A stretch of DNA of 64,000 nucleotides from Hydractinia symbiolongicarpus (taxonomy: Eukaryota; Cnidaria; Hydrozoa; Anthoathecata; Hydractiniidae): contig NC_079889.1 of NCBI RefSeq assembly GCF_029227915.1, forward strand, positions 3,224,001 through 3,288,000, in the 5' to 3' direction. Below the pieces are notes generated by a model. It saw nothing but the letters and a program-made list of their open reading frames with translations. It made no database searches and was not told the origin of the DNA. Every line of letters begins with the position of its first letter. Positions within the stretch are counted from its first letter, which is position 1. The translations under genes were made by a program, and so were the position numbers. Below, piece after piece: positions 1 to 9,599 of the stretch.

Positions 1-552
1 GTAGGCGACGCTTCGGGAGACCCTTCTCCCATTATCGGGCAAAGTAAAATGATGTTGAGCATGCATTTATATAATTGCAGAGGATCGAAATTCATAAAAA
101 TTAACCAATCAGAAACGAGCTGATAATTACAGTTAATTACGGTAATTAAGATTTTTGGACCTAGATGTAGGTAACTACTTCTTCTGTAGGGTTGGTAGCC
201 AAATCTCGGGAAGTTGATACGAGATGCTGTTTATGTGTTTGTTACGTGCTACACTGTTGATGGTTTCTTTAATCTTCCTGGCTGTTGTTCTGGATTCTCT
301 GTCAATGATTTTCTTCCCATCCCAATTAAACTGATGACTTCTGCTCCAGCTGTGCCCAGCAATTTCGTTTTTTTTTACATCTCCGTTTCTCACTGCGCGC
401 ATATGTTCTTGTACTCGTTGCTTAAACTTTCTTTTTGTTTCGCCTATGTACACTGCATCACAATCTTTACACGAGATTTCGTAAACAACATTGCATTGTT
501 CTTCCAGGTTTATTTTGTCTTTTGGTTTAGACAAAGTGCTTCTTAGGGTGGA
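1..552 (-). repeat. Inverted copy of the Penelope 3' end (GIY-YIG region)
   Basis: This block matches 1521-2072 in reverse complement with scattered substitutions. On the minus strand it encodes an uninterrupted GIY-YIG segment (about 540 down to 175) with INLEEQC where the plus copy has a stop codon. The two arms have therefore diverged, and the minus arm is the better preserved. Confidence 0.85.
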
Positions 553-555
553 ACA

Positions 556-1898
556 CCGGAACACCGTTATACAGCCTATCAAAATTTGTTGCTTCTATCC
601 TCAGCAAATTGACCACAGCAAAAACTCAAAAGAATTTTCGGAATACATCAAAGGAATAAAGATAGCAGACGACGAATGCATGGTATCATTTGATGTGACA
701 TCACTCTACACAAATGTTCCCATAAAAGACACCCTAAACATCATTAAAGACCTTATCGAAAACGATTCTGCATTCGGTGAAAAGACGAAGATTCCAGTAC
801 CAGACTTTCTGCGTTTGGTCGAACTTGTTCTAACCAGAACATGGTATCTTTTTAAACAATAACTTCTACACTCAAACAGACGGAGTTGCCATGGGAGGTC
901 CTGCATCATCAGTAGTCGCAGAAATATATATGCAAGCACACGAGGCAACAGCATTAGTCACATCAGACAGACGTCCAAAGGTTTGGAAAAGATTTGTTGA
1001 CGACGTATTCGCCATAATCAAAAGATCTCATCTAGAAGAGTTCCATGAACACATCGACGGCCTACATCGACAAATCAAATTCACTGTTGAGTTTGAACAC
1101 GATGGAAGTATCGCTTTCCTGGACACTTCGGTCAAACGCAAGAATGGTTCCATTTCAGTTTCAGTGTATCGTAAAGCAACACACACTGACCAGTACCTTA
1201 ACTTCGAATCAAACCATCAGAAATTTTGCAAAGAAAGTGTCATATCTTCATTACTGAATCGTGCCAACAGCGTAGTCAGTGACAAACAGGAGAGGAAAGA
1301 AGAAATTCGGCGTGTAAGAAATGCATTAATCGCAAATGGATACAGTCATAAAGTCATCACGCAAGTAGAATATAAAATGAAGAGAAGATGCAACGGAGAC
1401 AACAAGGAAACATCAGAGGATTTCATCGCATCAGCATTCCTACCCTTTGTACCAGGTACTAGCGAGATCCTTCGTCGAGTTTTAAGGCAACACAAGGTCA
1501 AATGCATTCTTAACTCTAAAGACACCCTAAGAAGCACTTTGTCTAAACCAAAAGACAAAATAAACTAGGAAGAACAATGCAATGTTGTTTACGAAATCTC
1601 GTGTAAAGATTGTGATGCAGTGTACATAGGCGAAACAAAAAGAATGTTTAAGCAACGAGTACAAGAACATATACGCGCATTGAGAAACGGAGATGTAAAG
1701 AAAAATGAAATTGCGGACCACAGCTGGAGCAGAAGTCATCAGTTTAATTGGGATGAGAAGAAAATCATTGACAAAAAATCCAGAACAACGGCCAGGAAGA
1801 TTAAAGAAACCATCAACAGTGTAGCACGTAACAAACACATAAACAGCATCTCGTATCAACTTCCCGAGATTTGCTTACCAGCCCTACAGAAGAAGTAG
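556..1898 (+). pseudogene. Penelope reverse transcriptase/GIY-YIG ORF, broken
   Basis: Reading starts inside the RT fingers and palm (SFDVTSLYTNVPI at about 685). The frame closes at 860-862, while the next part of the RT (FYTQTDGVAMGGP) continues in another frame from about 864. This points to a one-base indel in the T/A-rich run near 848-857. The RT then runs to a TAG at 1566-1568, where the inverted copy has a Leu codon. The same frame continues after this stop through the GIY-YIG region to 1898. The N-terminal RT motifs are missing. So there is one frameshift, one nonsense change and a 5' truncation. Confidence 0.8.
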
Positions 1899-1949
1899 TT
1901 ACCTACATCTAGGTCCGAAAATCTTAATTACCGTAATTAACTGTAATTA

Positions 1950-2234
1950 TCAGCTCGTTTCTGATTGGTTAATTTTTGTGAATTTCGATCCTCTGCAATT
2001 ATGTAAATACATGCGCAACATCATTTTATATTGCCCGATAATGGGAGAAGGATCTCCCGAGACGTCGCCTACTAAACTATCATGTTCAAGAAATGATAAA
2101 CTTTCCACAGTAATATGCTCACTGGTTGAACCCAATTCAGGGTTTTCTCTCAACACTGATTGTGTGTCTATTGATGGAGTTGAATTTATGGCAGCTTTCG
2201 TTTGAGTCTAAGCTTTAGTTCGAGGGAAACTCAT
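1950..2234 (-). pseudogene. Unrecognised coding-like fragment crossing the Penelope right edge
   Basis: On the minus strand an ATG at 2234 opens MSFPRTKA, then a TAG at 2208-2210. After that the frame is open for over 80 codons, with a protein-like stretch rich in Ser, Glu and Asp (for example NPELGSTSEHITVESLSF and SGDPSPIIGQ). The last part, from VGD onward, lies inside the inverted repeat and is also present at the window start. It may be a captured host exon or an N-terminal element ORF. I do not recognise the family. Confidence 0.35.
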
Positions 2235-2239
2235 TTTAA

Positions 2240-3460
2240 TGTAAACTAGGCTATTTGCAGGACTGAAAGTGCGCAACGTTTGTCTTGCAAGCCATATTTT
2301 GCGGAAGTTTATAAAAAAATTTATGCTCTAAGAAACACACAAAATAACGACGTTCGATAGGCAAAATTACTTGGTAATGTTTGCATGGGGTAATCACCCA
2401 TAGTAACAAGCTATGTCTGTGTGCTATACTTAATGTTTTTTCGTCTCATTTATTAAACAGCAATGTTACCATTATGACATTACTGAATCACGGTAATTGG
2501 GCGTATTGGCGTAAATCGTTCTCGAACCCAGATCTTTTTAAGATAAACGTCCAAATGTTATCTCAAAAAGCTCTGGGGATGTGAATAGTTGTCAATAGCA
2601 TTTTTTAAATTAGCGAAGCCATTGCGCGGAGGTGATTTTATGCCACTCGTTGTACACGTTTGAAGCAAAAGTGTCAATATAAATACCTTAGTAATCCAAT
2701 TACACTGGGGCAGTGGATAACGTTGCCAGCTCTGCTACCATTGTTAAAGAGATATATAGGATATTATCTGTTGGTCTTTATATCTTTGCTTCCCCTTTGG
2801 TATAGAATGCACCTCCACGATGTTCTATTGTCTAGAGTCCTATAAGAACAAAGAGAATCACAATATTAAACATTACCAATCTCCTGCGTGGTTAACTAGG
2901 GACAGCTTGAGACCAAATTTTTAACAATTTCCTAAGGCTGAGTCAACCAATCTGTTTTGGGACGGACAGGTTGGCGATGTCATTGAAAACATTCGCTGTT
3001 CGATCCTCCGTTGAATTAAACAACCCTATACATTTTTTTATACAAAAGGCAACAGATAAACAATGTCTTAGTACAAATTTGCTGATTATTGCTGAATTTT
3101 TAAACCGCTATATGTCCTTAAACCTTCGTCGAGCACTTGTGATATGTACATATACATTATCTTGATCAGTGTTTGAGCTCCACAACGAGTAAACAAATTC
3201 CTAAAAAAATTTTATGTGTCCACGGGTCATTGCTGACATCTTTAAAATTCAACGATAGACCTGAGAAATTCTCTCAATTTTAATATAACAGACACAACAA
3301 TAACATTTCTATTTCAAAACTTTCATCTACGCGTTGGTATTCTCTCCCCTAAAGTATATCTTTTCCCTAGTGTAGATACTGTTGTATGTACGTATTAAGT
3401 TGTTCATAGATTAATTTTTCGAATACCTTAGATAGTAATGGTAAAACACTTATAGGTCGG
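2240..3460. other. Gene-free interval with a diverged dispersed repeat
   Basis: I see no convincing coding exon here. The part from about 2881 to 3180 shares blocks with 33415-33590, for example the phrases around 'aactaggga' and 'cttgatcag', so it is a diverged member of a dispersed repeat family. Confidence 0.4.
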
Positions 3461-3755
3461 TAATTTTTTTTAATAATCTTCCCCGTGAAATTAAAAATAG
3501 TTCAACCATTGAAGAATTCACGGTTAAATTAGCCTGCCAGGATTCTATTTTATGTAATTGTAAAATATGTAAAAGAAATTGATGAAAAAAAAAAAGTGTA
3601 AAATATGAATTGTAAACTTTAATTTATCTTTGCCCAGAATGTTATTTTTCATTATTATTATTATTATTATTTGTTACGTTAGTTGGTTTTTATTAGCGAA
3701 AGCTATCTTGTAAATTTGACCAACGTTAAATAAAGAAACGTACATACATACATAG
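3460..3755 (+). mobile_element. 3' end of a non-LTR (LINE) retrotransposon
   Basis: A 36-codon frame ending in TGA at 3580-3582 reads NNLPREIKNSSTIEEF, then a Cys-rich end (CNCKICKRN). The W/FNxLPxxI..S.sieeFk pattern is the usual C-terminus of LINE RT proteins of the Jockey/CR1 type, followed here by a short 3' UTR and a tail of TACA repeats (3741-3753). Everything upstream is missing or decayed, as expected for 5'-truncated insertion. Confidence 0.7.
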
Positions 3756-3779
3756 TGGAACTATGCATGATTGATTAAA

Positions 3780-3904
3780 CTAGTCGGCGGCCTGTGAATA
3801 AATCAAGGTTTCGCCCGTCGTTTATTTATTGCATTTTGCGTGTCTCGCTATTGTGGTTACCATTTTGTGCGACAGAGAGACCTATACGGGTTTTATAATA
3901 TAGA
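3780..3904 (-). mobile_element. Short non-autonomous Helitron-like element
   Basis: Read on the minus strand it starts with A|TCTATATTATA and ends CTAG|T, the insertion signature of Helitrons (5' TC, 3' CTRR, between A and T). The 3' hairpin is degenerate in this copy. Internal sequence matches the copies at 17.5-17.9, 24.4, 33.0 and 58.4 kb. Confidence 0.6.
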
Positions 3905-3989
3905 TGTCGCAAAATAAAAAATTCTTCTTCTTAGGTATTTCATCTTCTTAACACTCGTCATTAACCAATGAAAATATCATCCTTACTTT

Positions 3990-4066
3990 AGATTCCACAA
4001 AACTTCGCCCGTTTTAACAAAGTGGATAAATATATATCGCATTTGCTATTTTGTGTTGCAAAAGCA
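3990..4066 (-). repeat. Helitron-family fragment
   Basis: The stretch with 'aacaaagtggataaa' and 'tatatcgcatttg' is the reverse complement of the interior of the Helitron at 17547-17724. Both ends are lost. Confidence 0.5.
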
Positions 4067-4080
4067 CCACATTTTTGTTG

Positions 4081-4120
4081 CACACACACATATACACGAC
4101 ACATACACCACACACACACG
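4081..4120. repeat. CA-rich microsatellite
   Basis: Imperfect (CA)n run. A separate (TA)n run lies at 4353-4373. Neither overlaps a gene. Confidence 0.8.
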
Positions 4121-4379
4121 CGGAATAAACGTCTTAATATCAGAGAAACTAATACTGTGCTAAAAATGCTTAATAGTGCTTCTATTCTTCTTACAAAAAA
4201 TGCGCCCTTAATACCACCCATTAAAATGCACTGTATTTAAATTTGTTTTAAATGAAGTCCTGAAGTATCTACCTTTCCAAAATGGCCCCACTTGATTTGT
4301 TTATGCATGTTTTAGGCAAAGTATGTTCCATATGTCCAAATTTGCGACTTTTAATATATATATATATATATATTTTTTT

Positions 4380-5805
4380 GGCGATTCTTGACTGCTTTAT
4401 GTTGACAACTAAGGACATGGTATTTTTTTTATATGTACATAGGGTTTTTATCATTTTGAAACATTTTATTAAATACAGAGCCCTGAAATTGTCATTTTTT
4501 TACTTTGTTTTTTACTGTTTGCGCAAACTTTATTCTGTATCAGGGGACTGGGAACGAAAGTGGAATTTTTAAAAAAAATATTACTTTGCGTCATTTACAT
4601 TTTATTAACTTTTACTGATATACGCTTTAAGCTCTTTTACATAATAACTTTTCCAATATAATGTGATTTACAATGCAATGTTTGCTCTTTATCAAAAACT
4701 AGTGGCTGGCTTGTGGAAAATTATCGATGCGATTATAACGACGTTCTCGATTACAATACCCCGGGTTTTTAAATTGGTTTACAGACAGCGAGCATTTTAT
4801 TATAGATATTAAATTTAATTTTGTCCGAAAAGGGATAAATACGTAACGTAATTAGTTCATGTTATATGTGTTATTTTTGGTCATATGTAGTTTACTTCTA
4901 TGACATAAGGGGTTCATTTGACGGGTGCACTATTTAACTCTATTCAGTCCGGGGGAGCATCACCACCCCCCTCCCCCGCCGCTTTTACTTTTTTGCTGTG
5001 CTACATGGTTATGATACTTGCTGTGTTTTCATATTTATCTCTTTTGCACTTGTATGCCAAATATTTAGGTCCCATAGCTCTCAGAGCTTTAGATATTCAC
5101 TATTAATCGAAACTACCCCTAAAAATCTCTACGAAACTTACAACACAACTTTATTTCGTCGCGGGGAATCTTTCTGAGAATTTTAGTCATCTGATTAATC
5201 CGATTAATTTTTCCGGTCATGATATGTTTGAAGTACCCCGAAACTGAATAAGGTTAAAAGATTATTAAATTTGTTGCAAATAAACTGAAATAATCTTGAA
5301 TGAGTTAACACTCTGTGCCTTGCCCATTATACCTGCGGTTTCGTTATGTGCAAGATTACTATGATAATAAATTCGCGGCATATCAATAAAATAAATTTTA
5401 GCACAGTTACTTGTGACGTCATAAAAAATATCTCTTCTTTCTATGATTATCTGCAAAATACAACTTGTTTGTCTACAATAGGATGAATGAATCTTTAAAA
5501 AAGTCACATGGTTTTTATTCAATACCAAATGCTTTTACAAGAAAATATCACATTTTGATACTTGTGCAACACGTGTATATTGACAAAAGATATTCAATAA
5601 AAAGCACATCATTATAACAGGGTCGTAATTACTACCTTAATTATTATATCGAAATTTAAAAGCGTGTGCTTTACAATACTAATTGAACAATTAAAAAAAC
5701 GTTTTTATGATTTAGCAACGTGCAAATGTTTTATTGTCTTCTTGACATTAAACCATGTCGCTAACGATTTCTATTGTTTAAACTATCATTATTATTTCCG
5801 TCCCT
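4380..5805. other. Gene-free interval
   Basis: Only short chance frames occur. The part at 5110-5215 belongs to a dispersed repeat also seen in inverse orientation at about 44860-44930 (shared 'cggattaatca' and 'gttgtgttgtaagtttc'). Confidence 0.4.
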
Positions 5806-5810
5806 CATTT

Positions 5811-5820
5811 TATATAAATA
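5811..5820 (+). promoter_or_regulatory. TATA box of the small membrane-protein gene
   Basis: TATATAAATA lies about 90 bases before the ATG at 5910. An A-rich leader without upstream ATG follows, fitting a transcription start near 5845. Position and form are as expected; no other proof. Confidence 0.45.
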
Positions 5821-5909
5821 GTACCAAGCAGTAAAAATTTGTAAATTTTAACAAACAACAACTTTTTAACAACAGCATAGCTACCTCTACCAGCATAAAT
5901 ATCTATACC

Positions 5910-6239
5910 ATGAAGGATTCTAAAAAACTCGAAGAAGTCATTGCTGTTGACGAAGAAAGAGTTTCATTATCAGATGCTGTTCAATATGTGCGTGTAAAGA
6001 AGGACAAAGACATAGATGGACATGTATTTGCATTTATGGTCATATCCTTGATTATCATGATATTAATTTTGTTGTTTTATCACCAACGCCGCCAGCTAGT
6101 ATTGACCATTGAAACCGATCTTGATGTGACTGTTGAAACAGAAAGAAGCAATGGCTTTCAGAATTTCATATTGTATATGCGCAAATGTATCAAAGAAAAA
6201 CAGACAGTTCTTGCCGTTTACAGAAAAAGATTTCTATAA
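5910..6239 (+). CDS. Small single-pass membrane protein, unknown family
   Basis: A 109-residue frame starts at an ATG with an A-rich leader and a TATA box upstream. The N-terminal ~45 residues are charged. One strong membrane segment follows (about residues 45-60, FMVISLIIMILILLF), then a basic HQRRQ stop-transfer stretch. Both strands of the argument for a gene are indirect: promoter-like sequence, a clean membrane topology and an AATAAA signal at 6595-6600. The last ~10 codons run into a 33-bp minisatellite, so the C-terminus has probably been remodelled by repeat expansion, or the true gene splices out before it. I do not recognise a family. Confidence 0.45.
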   Translation: MKDSKKLEEVIAVDEERVSLSDAVQYVRVKKDKDIDGHVFAFMVISLIIMILILLFYHQRRQLVLTIETDLDVTVETERSNGFQNFILYMRKCIKEKQTVLAVYRKRFL

Positions 6240-6443
6240 CTTTGCCGTTTCACAGAAAAAAATTTCCATGGCTTTGCCGTTTACAGAAAAAGATATCTAT
6301 AACTTTGCCGTTTACAGAAAAAAGATTTCTGTAACTCTGCCGTTTGCAGAAAGAGATTTCCAAAAGATTTGCTGTTTACAAAATGAAGATTCCTGTAACT
6401 TTGCCGTGTAGAGAAAAAGTTTCCCATAACTCTACCCTTTAGA
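6211..6443 (+). repeat. ~33-bp minisatellite overlapping the end of the small ORF
   Basis: About seven imperfect copies of a unit like 'ttgccgtttacagaaaaaga' plus 'tttctataac' run head to tail. Divergence rises towards the right. The stop codon of the 5910 ORF lies within the first unit. Confidence 0.75.
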
Positions 6444-6964
6444 GCAAGGGTTTTCTATAACTTTTAGAGATTTTAGTAATTCCCTTATTTTACTTTATTA
6501 TAACCTTCAGACTTTTAATTTTCTTTTTAAAACATTTGTATTATTATATAGTTGTATAGTGTTGCTCTTTATTGTGTAAAAATTTTTATGTAAAAATAAA
6601 TTTCTAATCCTTATTGTTGTGCAAATAATCTTCCCGATTAAAATAGCTACATGGCTATTAAATTGCGTAATGAGGTTTTTAAGGAAATTAATGCACCTCG
6701 TTCCCAGGGCCTTTATCGCTTTATGATGTGTGGCACTTAGTAACGAATAGGAAGCTCTTGGGACAGGATTGTAAATTGAAGTAGTTAACACCCTTCTTCA
6801 TAATGTCAGGACATTGCTTAGAAGTTTATAAAGACTAAACAAAACGAAATAAGCTTGTTTTGACATGCTTCACAAAAATACATGTATGCTGACAAACGAA
6901 GGAGAATTTTTATATGTGCTGTTAACTTTATTCATGTGGGGAGGAGGGTGTTGATGATGACGAT

Positions 6965-7264
6965 TTATTTCACATATTTTTTATACGAAGATTGAGTCTG
7001 CCCAAGACAAAGAAAGTATTAAGAACGGACTCCTTCATCTTCTTTATAGATATAAGAACGAAATATTTGTTTAAATTTTTCTACTTATTCTTGTAAGCCA
7101 AATCTTTCTTAAAATTTCATCTTTTGGAATGCTGTAAAACGATGATTCTCTGTTTCTTTTGTAACATAGAAGTACACACAATGTAAATCTTACCTCAGCT
7201 GCATCTTTTGTTTTTGAAGTTCCTGGCAAATCTCCATCTTTTGTAGCATTCTCTACCGTAAAAT
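6965..7264 (-). CDS. Candidate last two exons of an unknown gene
   Basis: On the minus strand 7194-7264 is a 71-base open stretch (phase 1 in, phase 0 out) bounded by CTACAG and GTAAGA. It reads FTVENATKDGDLPGT and ends DAAE. A strong pyrimidine-rich acceptor (CTTGGGCAG) then opens 6965-6997, which fits phase 0 and reads TQSSYKKYVK, stop. An AATAAA overlaps the stop. I found no matching upstream exon before FoxL2, so this may be a small gene with its start elsewhere or a coincidence. Confidence 0.25.
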
Positions 7265-8560
7265 CTGTAGATAAATTATCTAAGGAAACTTAGATCTTGT
7301 TTGGAGAATTATAGCTTTGGAAAAAACTGTTTTTAGGTGTTAAAAGGTAATAAAATGTCTATATTAAGTGTTTGTTTTCCTGACGCCTCCATTCTTGTTT
7401 ATGTTTTTTCTACATTAACTACAATAGAGGAAAGAAAATTTTAGATATTAGCTGTAGCTCGAAACTACCTCGCTAAAATTATTGGTATTATTCCTTTTAT
7501 GTCATATTTCTAGTTTGATTCCTTTGTTGGAAGGGTATAAGAAGTTTTTAAAGGGTGGGTATAAGCACCCATTAAACAAAAAGCATTAACTATAATGCAG
7601 ATTTACATTAAGACAAACTTGATACTTATTTGCTTCCGAATTAAAAAAAGGTACGTTAAAATGCATTGGGACATATGAAGTGAAAGTTAAAAATGTTATA
7701 AAACGAAGCACCTAACTATAATCAAACTAGATCTTTTCAGTACTTTATAATATTTTTGGAGTAAAATGGATATACTTTAACATTAAGTTTTTCATTACAA
7801 AGGACAACAGGCCAAAAAAAAAACATTTTCGAAGTATATTAGGATTATATCAAATTAATTGAAGCGAATTCTTTTTTAGTGTTTGATTCCTGCTTAATAC
7901 GTCATGCAATGATCTGCAAAGTGACATTAAAATTATATTTTTGCCACAGTGGAACATCCCTAGGCTGGCACTAGCAGGCTATTTCCTTTATAGAAATGTG
8001 TTTAATCTAATAAAGTGTAATCTAATAAAGTTTTAAATTTGGTTTAGATCTATTTATAATTCTACTGTGAAAACCCTCCCCCCCCCCTTAGCTACGTTCT
8101 TTTTCATTGTCTAACAGCAGAATTATTTTGGACTGGTCAAGATAAAGCGAATTATCGAATAAAAATAAAAAAGACTACTGATACAGATTTTATAAAAATA
8201 AATAAATAGAAAATTGACTACGGAAGCCAAATTTTTCCAAAATGAGAACTCGGTACCATGGTTATGTGGACTTATAAAGTTTCATAGAAGTGTCCGCTTA
8301 AATATATTTTACTTCAGTTATTTCCAATTGACATACGGTTGTATGTTATGAAACATTTAGCAGACTTACATAAAATAATCACAAGAAAAAAAGGAGACAT
8401 TTTCTTCAAGTAAAAAAAGTATTTCATACCTATGAAAATTTGCCTCTATAAACATGGTATTATAAAAAATTTCTGATAAGAATTCAGAAATTGTTCAATT
8501 ATCGTCAATATATAAATACACTGTGCAATTTCTATCTACTTCACAACAGTTGGTTATATC
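7265..8560. other. Gene-free interval downstream of FoxL2
   Basis: No supported exon, element or structured RNA seen. It should contain the FoxL2 3' UTR at its right side. Confidence 0.4.
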
Positions 8561-8569
8561 TTACAAATG

Positions 8570-9592
8570 TCACATGCCTACATCGGATGTTGTGTCCCAA
8601 CACTGCTCATGATATATACTGTTGTTGCAAGGCATTTCTAAATGACGTTGAACATTTGGATGTCGAACGAATGGTGTAACCGGTGATGGGGCACTACAAC
8701 TATAATGTAAGTACGCTTCTTTATCTTCTACAGCTGGCAAACTACATGGCAACTGCTTAAAAGAAAAGTTGTTTGAGCAGTCTGGATATGACGAATTACT
8801 CCAATTTAAGTGAGTGCTTTGGGGACGAAAATAATCTTTCCAGTTGTTGCTACAGACGTCTCCTTGCAATGGATTCTGATAAAATATATGTGAGTAGTGA
8901 TTGGACCGATGTGGACTTCTCATTCGTCGTCGACGTCGGTAATTTCCCTCGTCAAACATACAATCATAAGCGGGATCAAGCGTCCAATAATTCCCTTTTC
9001 GTTTATCACAACTTTCTTGTGGAATCTTAACAAAACATTCATTTAAACTTAAATTATGCCGAATAGAATTTTGCCAGCCCTTTTTATTACTCTCATAGAA
9101 AGGGAATTTATCCACAATGAATTCGTAGATCTCCTTCAAAGTCAACTTTTGGTTAATAGAGTGCTTTAAGGCCATGACAATTAGAGCTACGTAACTGTAA
9201 GGTGGTTTTTCATTTTTGTCTGTTTTTTTCTGTTCAGTGAAAACAGTTGTCAACAAGGTTTCATCCTGTTCAGTGGTAGTTGTTGTCAATAAAGTGTCAT
9301 CAAAATTTGATACACAGTTCTTGTTTTGTCGCTCTGTTACCGTGCGTTCAATCTCATTAAAGCTTTCTACAAGATTGGAGCATTCTGATTTCACCTCCCA
9401 ATGTTCTTCATTATCTTGCGTACAGCTAGCAGATGAACAACTAAAATCAAATCCTGACATTGTTTGTAAACAGTTCCTGGTAAATGATGTAGAAGCCAAA
9501 ATATTGTACTTGTTACTCGTTGTTGTATCGTTAAATATATCGAAAAATATATCAAAGTTTATTAAATTGTTTCTGTTTATACTTTTCTGCAT
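8570..9592 (-). CDS. FoxL2: FoxL2-like forkhead transcription factor, intronless
   Basis: The 340-residue frame contains a complete forkhead domain at about residues 129-225: [15 protein letters not shown], the recognition helix region [13 protein letters not shown], and wing 2 with KGNYWTLDP. The tail GNYRRRRRM directly after the domain is characteristic of FoxL2 (established family knowledge). The protein is a nuclear sequence-specific DNA-binding regulator; FoxL2 acts in gonadal and germline-associated tissues in several animals. The N-terminal 128 residues are Ser/Thr-rich and unrecognised. Another Met at residue 45 ([10 protein letters not shown]) could be the true start; the first Met is chosen only because it gives the longest frame. 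The whole gene lies in one exon, as in many FoxL2 genes. The C-terminal ~115 residues are Ser/Asn/Pro-rich. Confidence 0.88.
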   Translation of the reverse strand: MQKSINRNNLINFDIFFDIFNDTTTSNKYNILASTSFTRNCLQTMSGFDFSCSSASCTQDNEEHWEVKSECSNLVESFNEIERTVTERQNKNCVSNFDDTLLTTTTTEQDETLLTTVFTEQKKTDKNEKPPYSYVALIVMALKHSINQKLTLKEIYEFIVDKFPFYESNKKGWQNSIRHNLSLNECFVKIPQESCDKRKGNYWTLDPAYDCMFDEGNYRRRRRMRSPHRSNHYSHIFYQNPLQGDVCSNNWKDYFRPQSTHLNWSNSSYPDCSNNFSFKQLPCSLPAVEDKEAYLHYSCSAPSPVTPFVRHPNVQRHLEMPCNNSIYHEQCWDTTSDVGM

Positions 9593-9599
9593 GTTAATT

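Larger units (their letters stand above)
1..2072 (+). mobile_element. Penelope-like retroelement, 5'-truncated, with inverted duplicate of its 3' end
   Basis: The plus strand carries a reverse transcriptase core followed by a GIY-YIG endonuclease region, the order typical of Penelope-like elements. The RT shows a GGPAS motif and the catalytic FVDD box (around 990-1010). The GIY-YIG part shows AVYIGETKR followed by FKQRVQEH (about 1615-1670). The first ~552 bases are the reverse complement of the last ~552 (1521-2072), so a second copy of the 3' end lies inverted upstream. Penelope elements are known for such partial inverted or tandem copies. The element begins at the window edge, so its left boundary and target duplication cannot be judged. 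It is broken by a frameshift and a stop, so it is not expected to be active. Confidence 0.85.
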
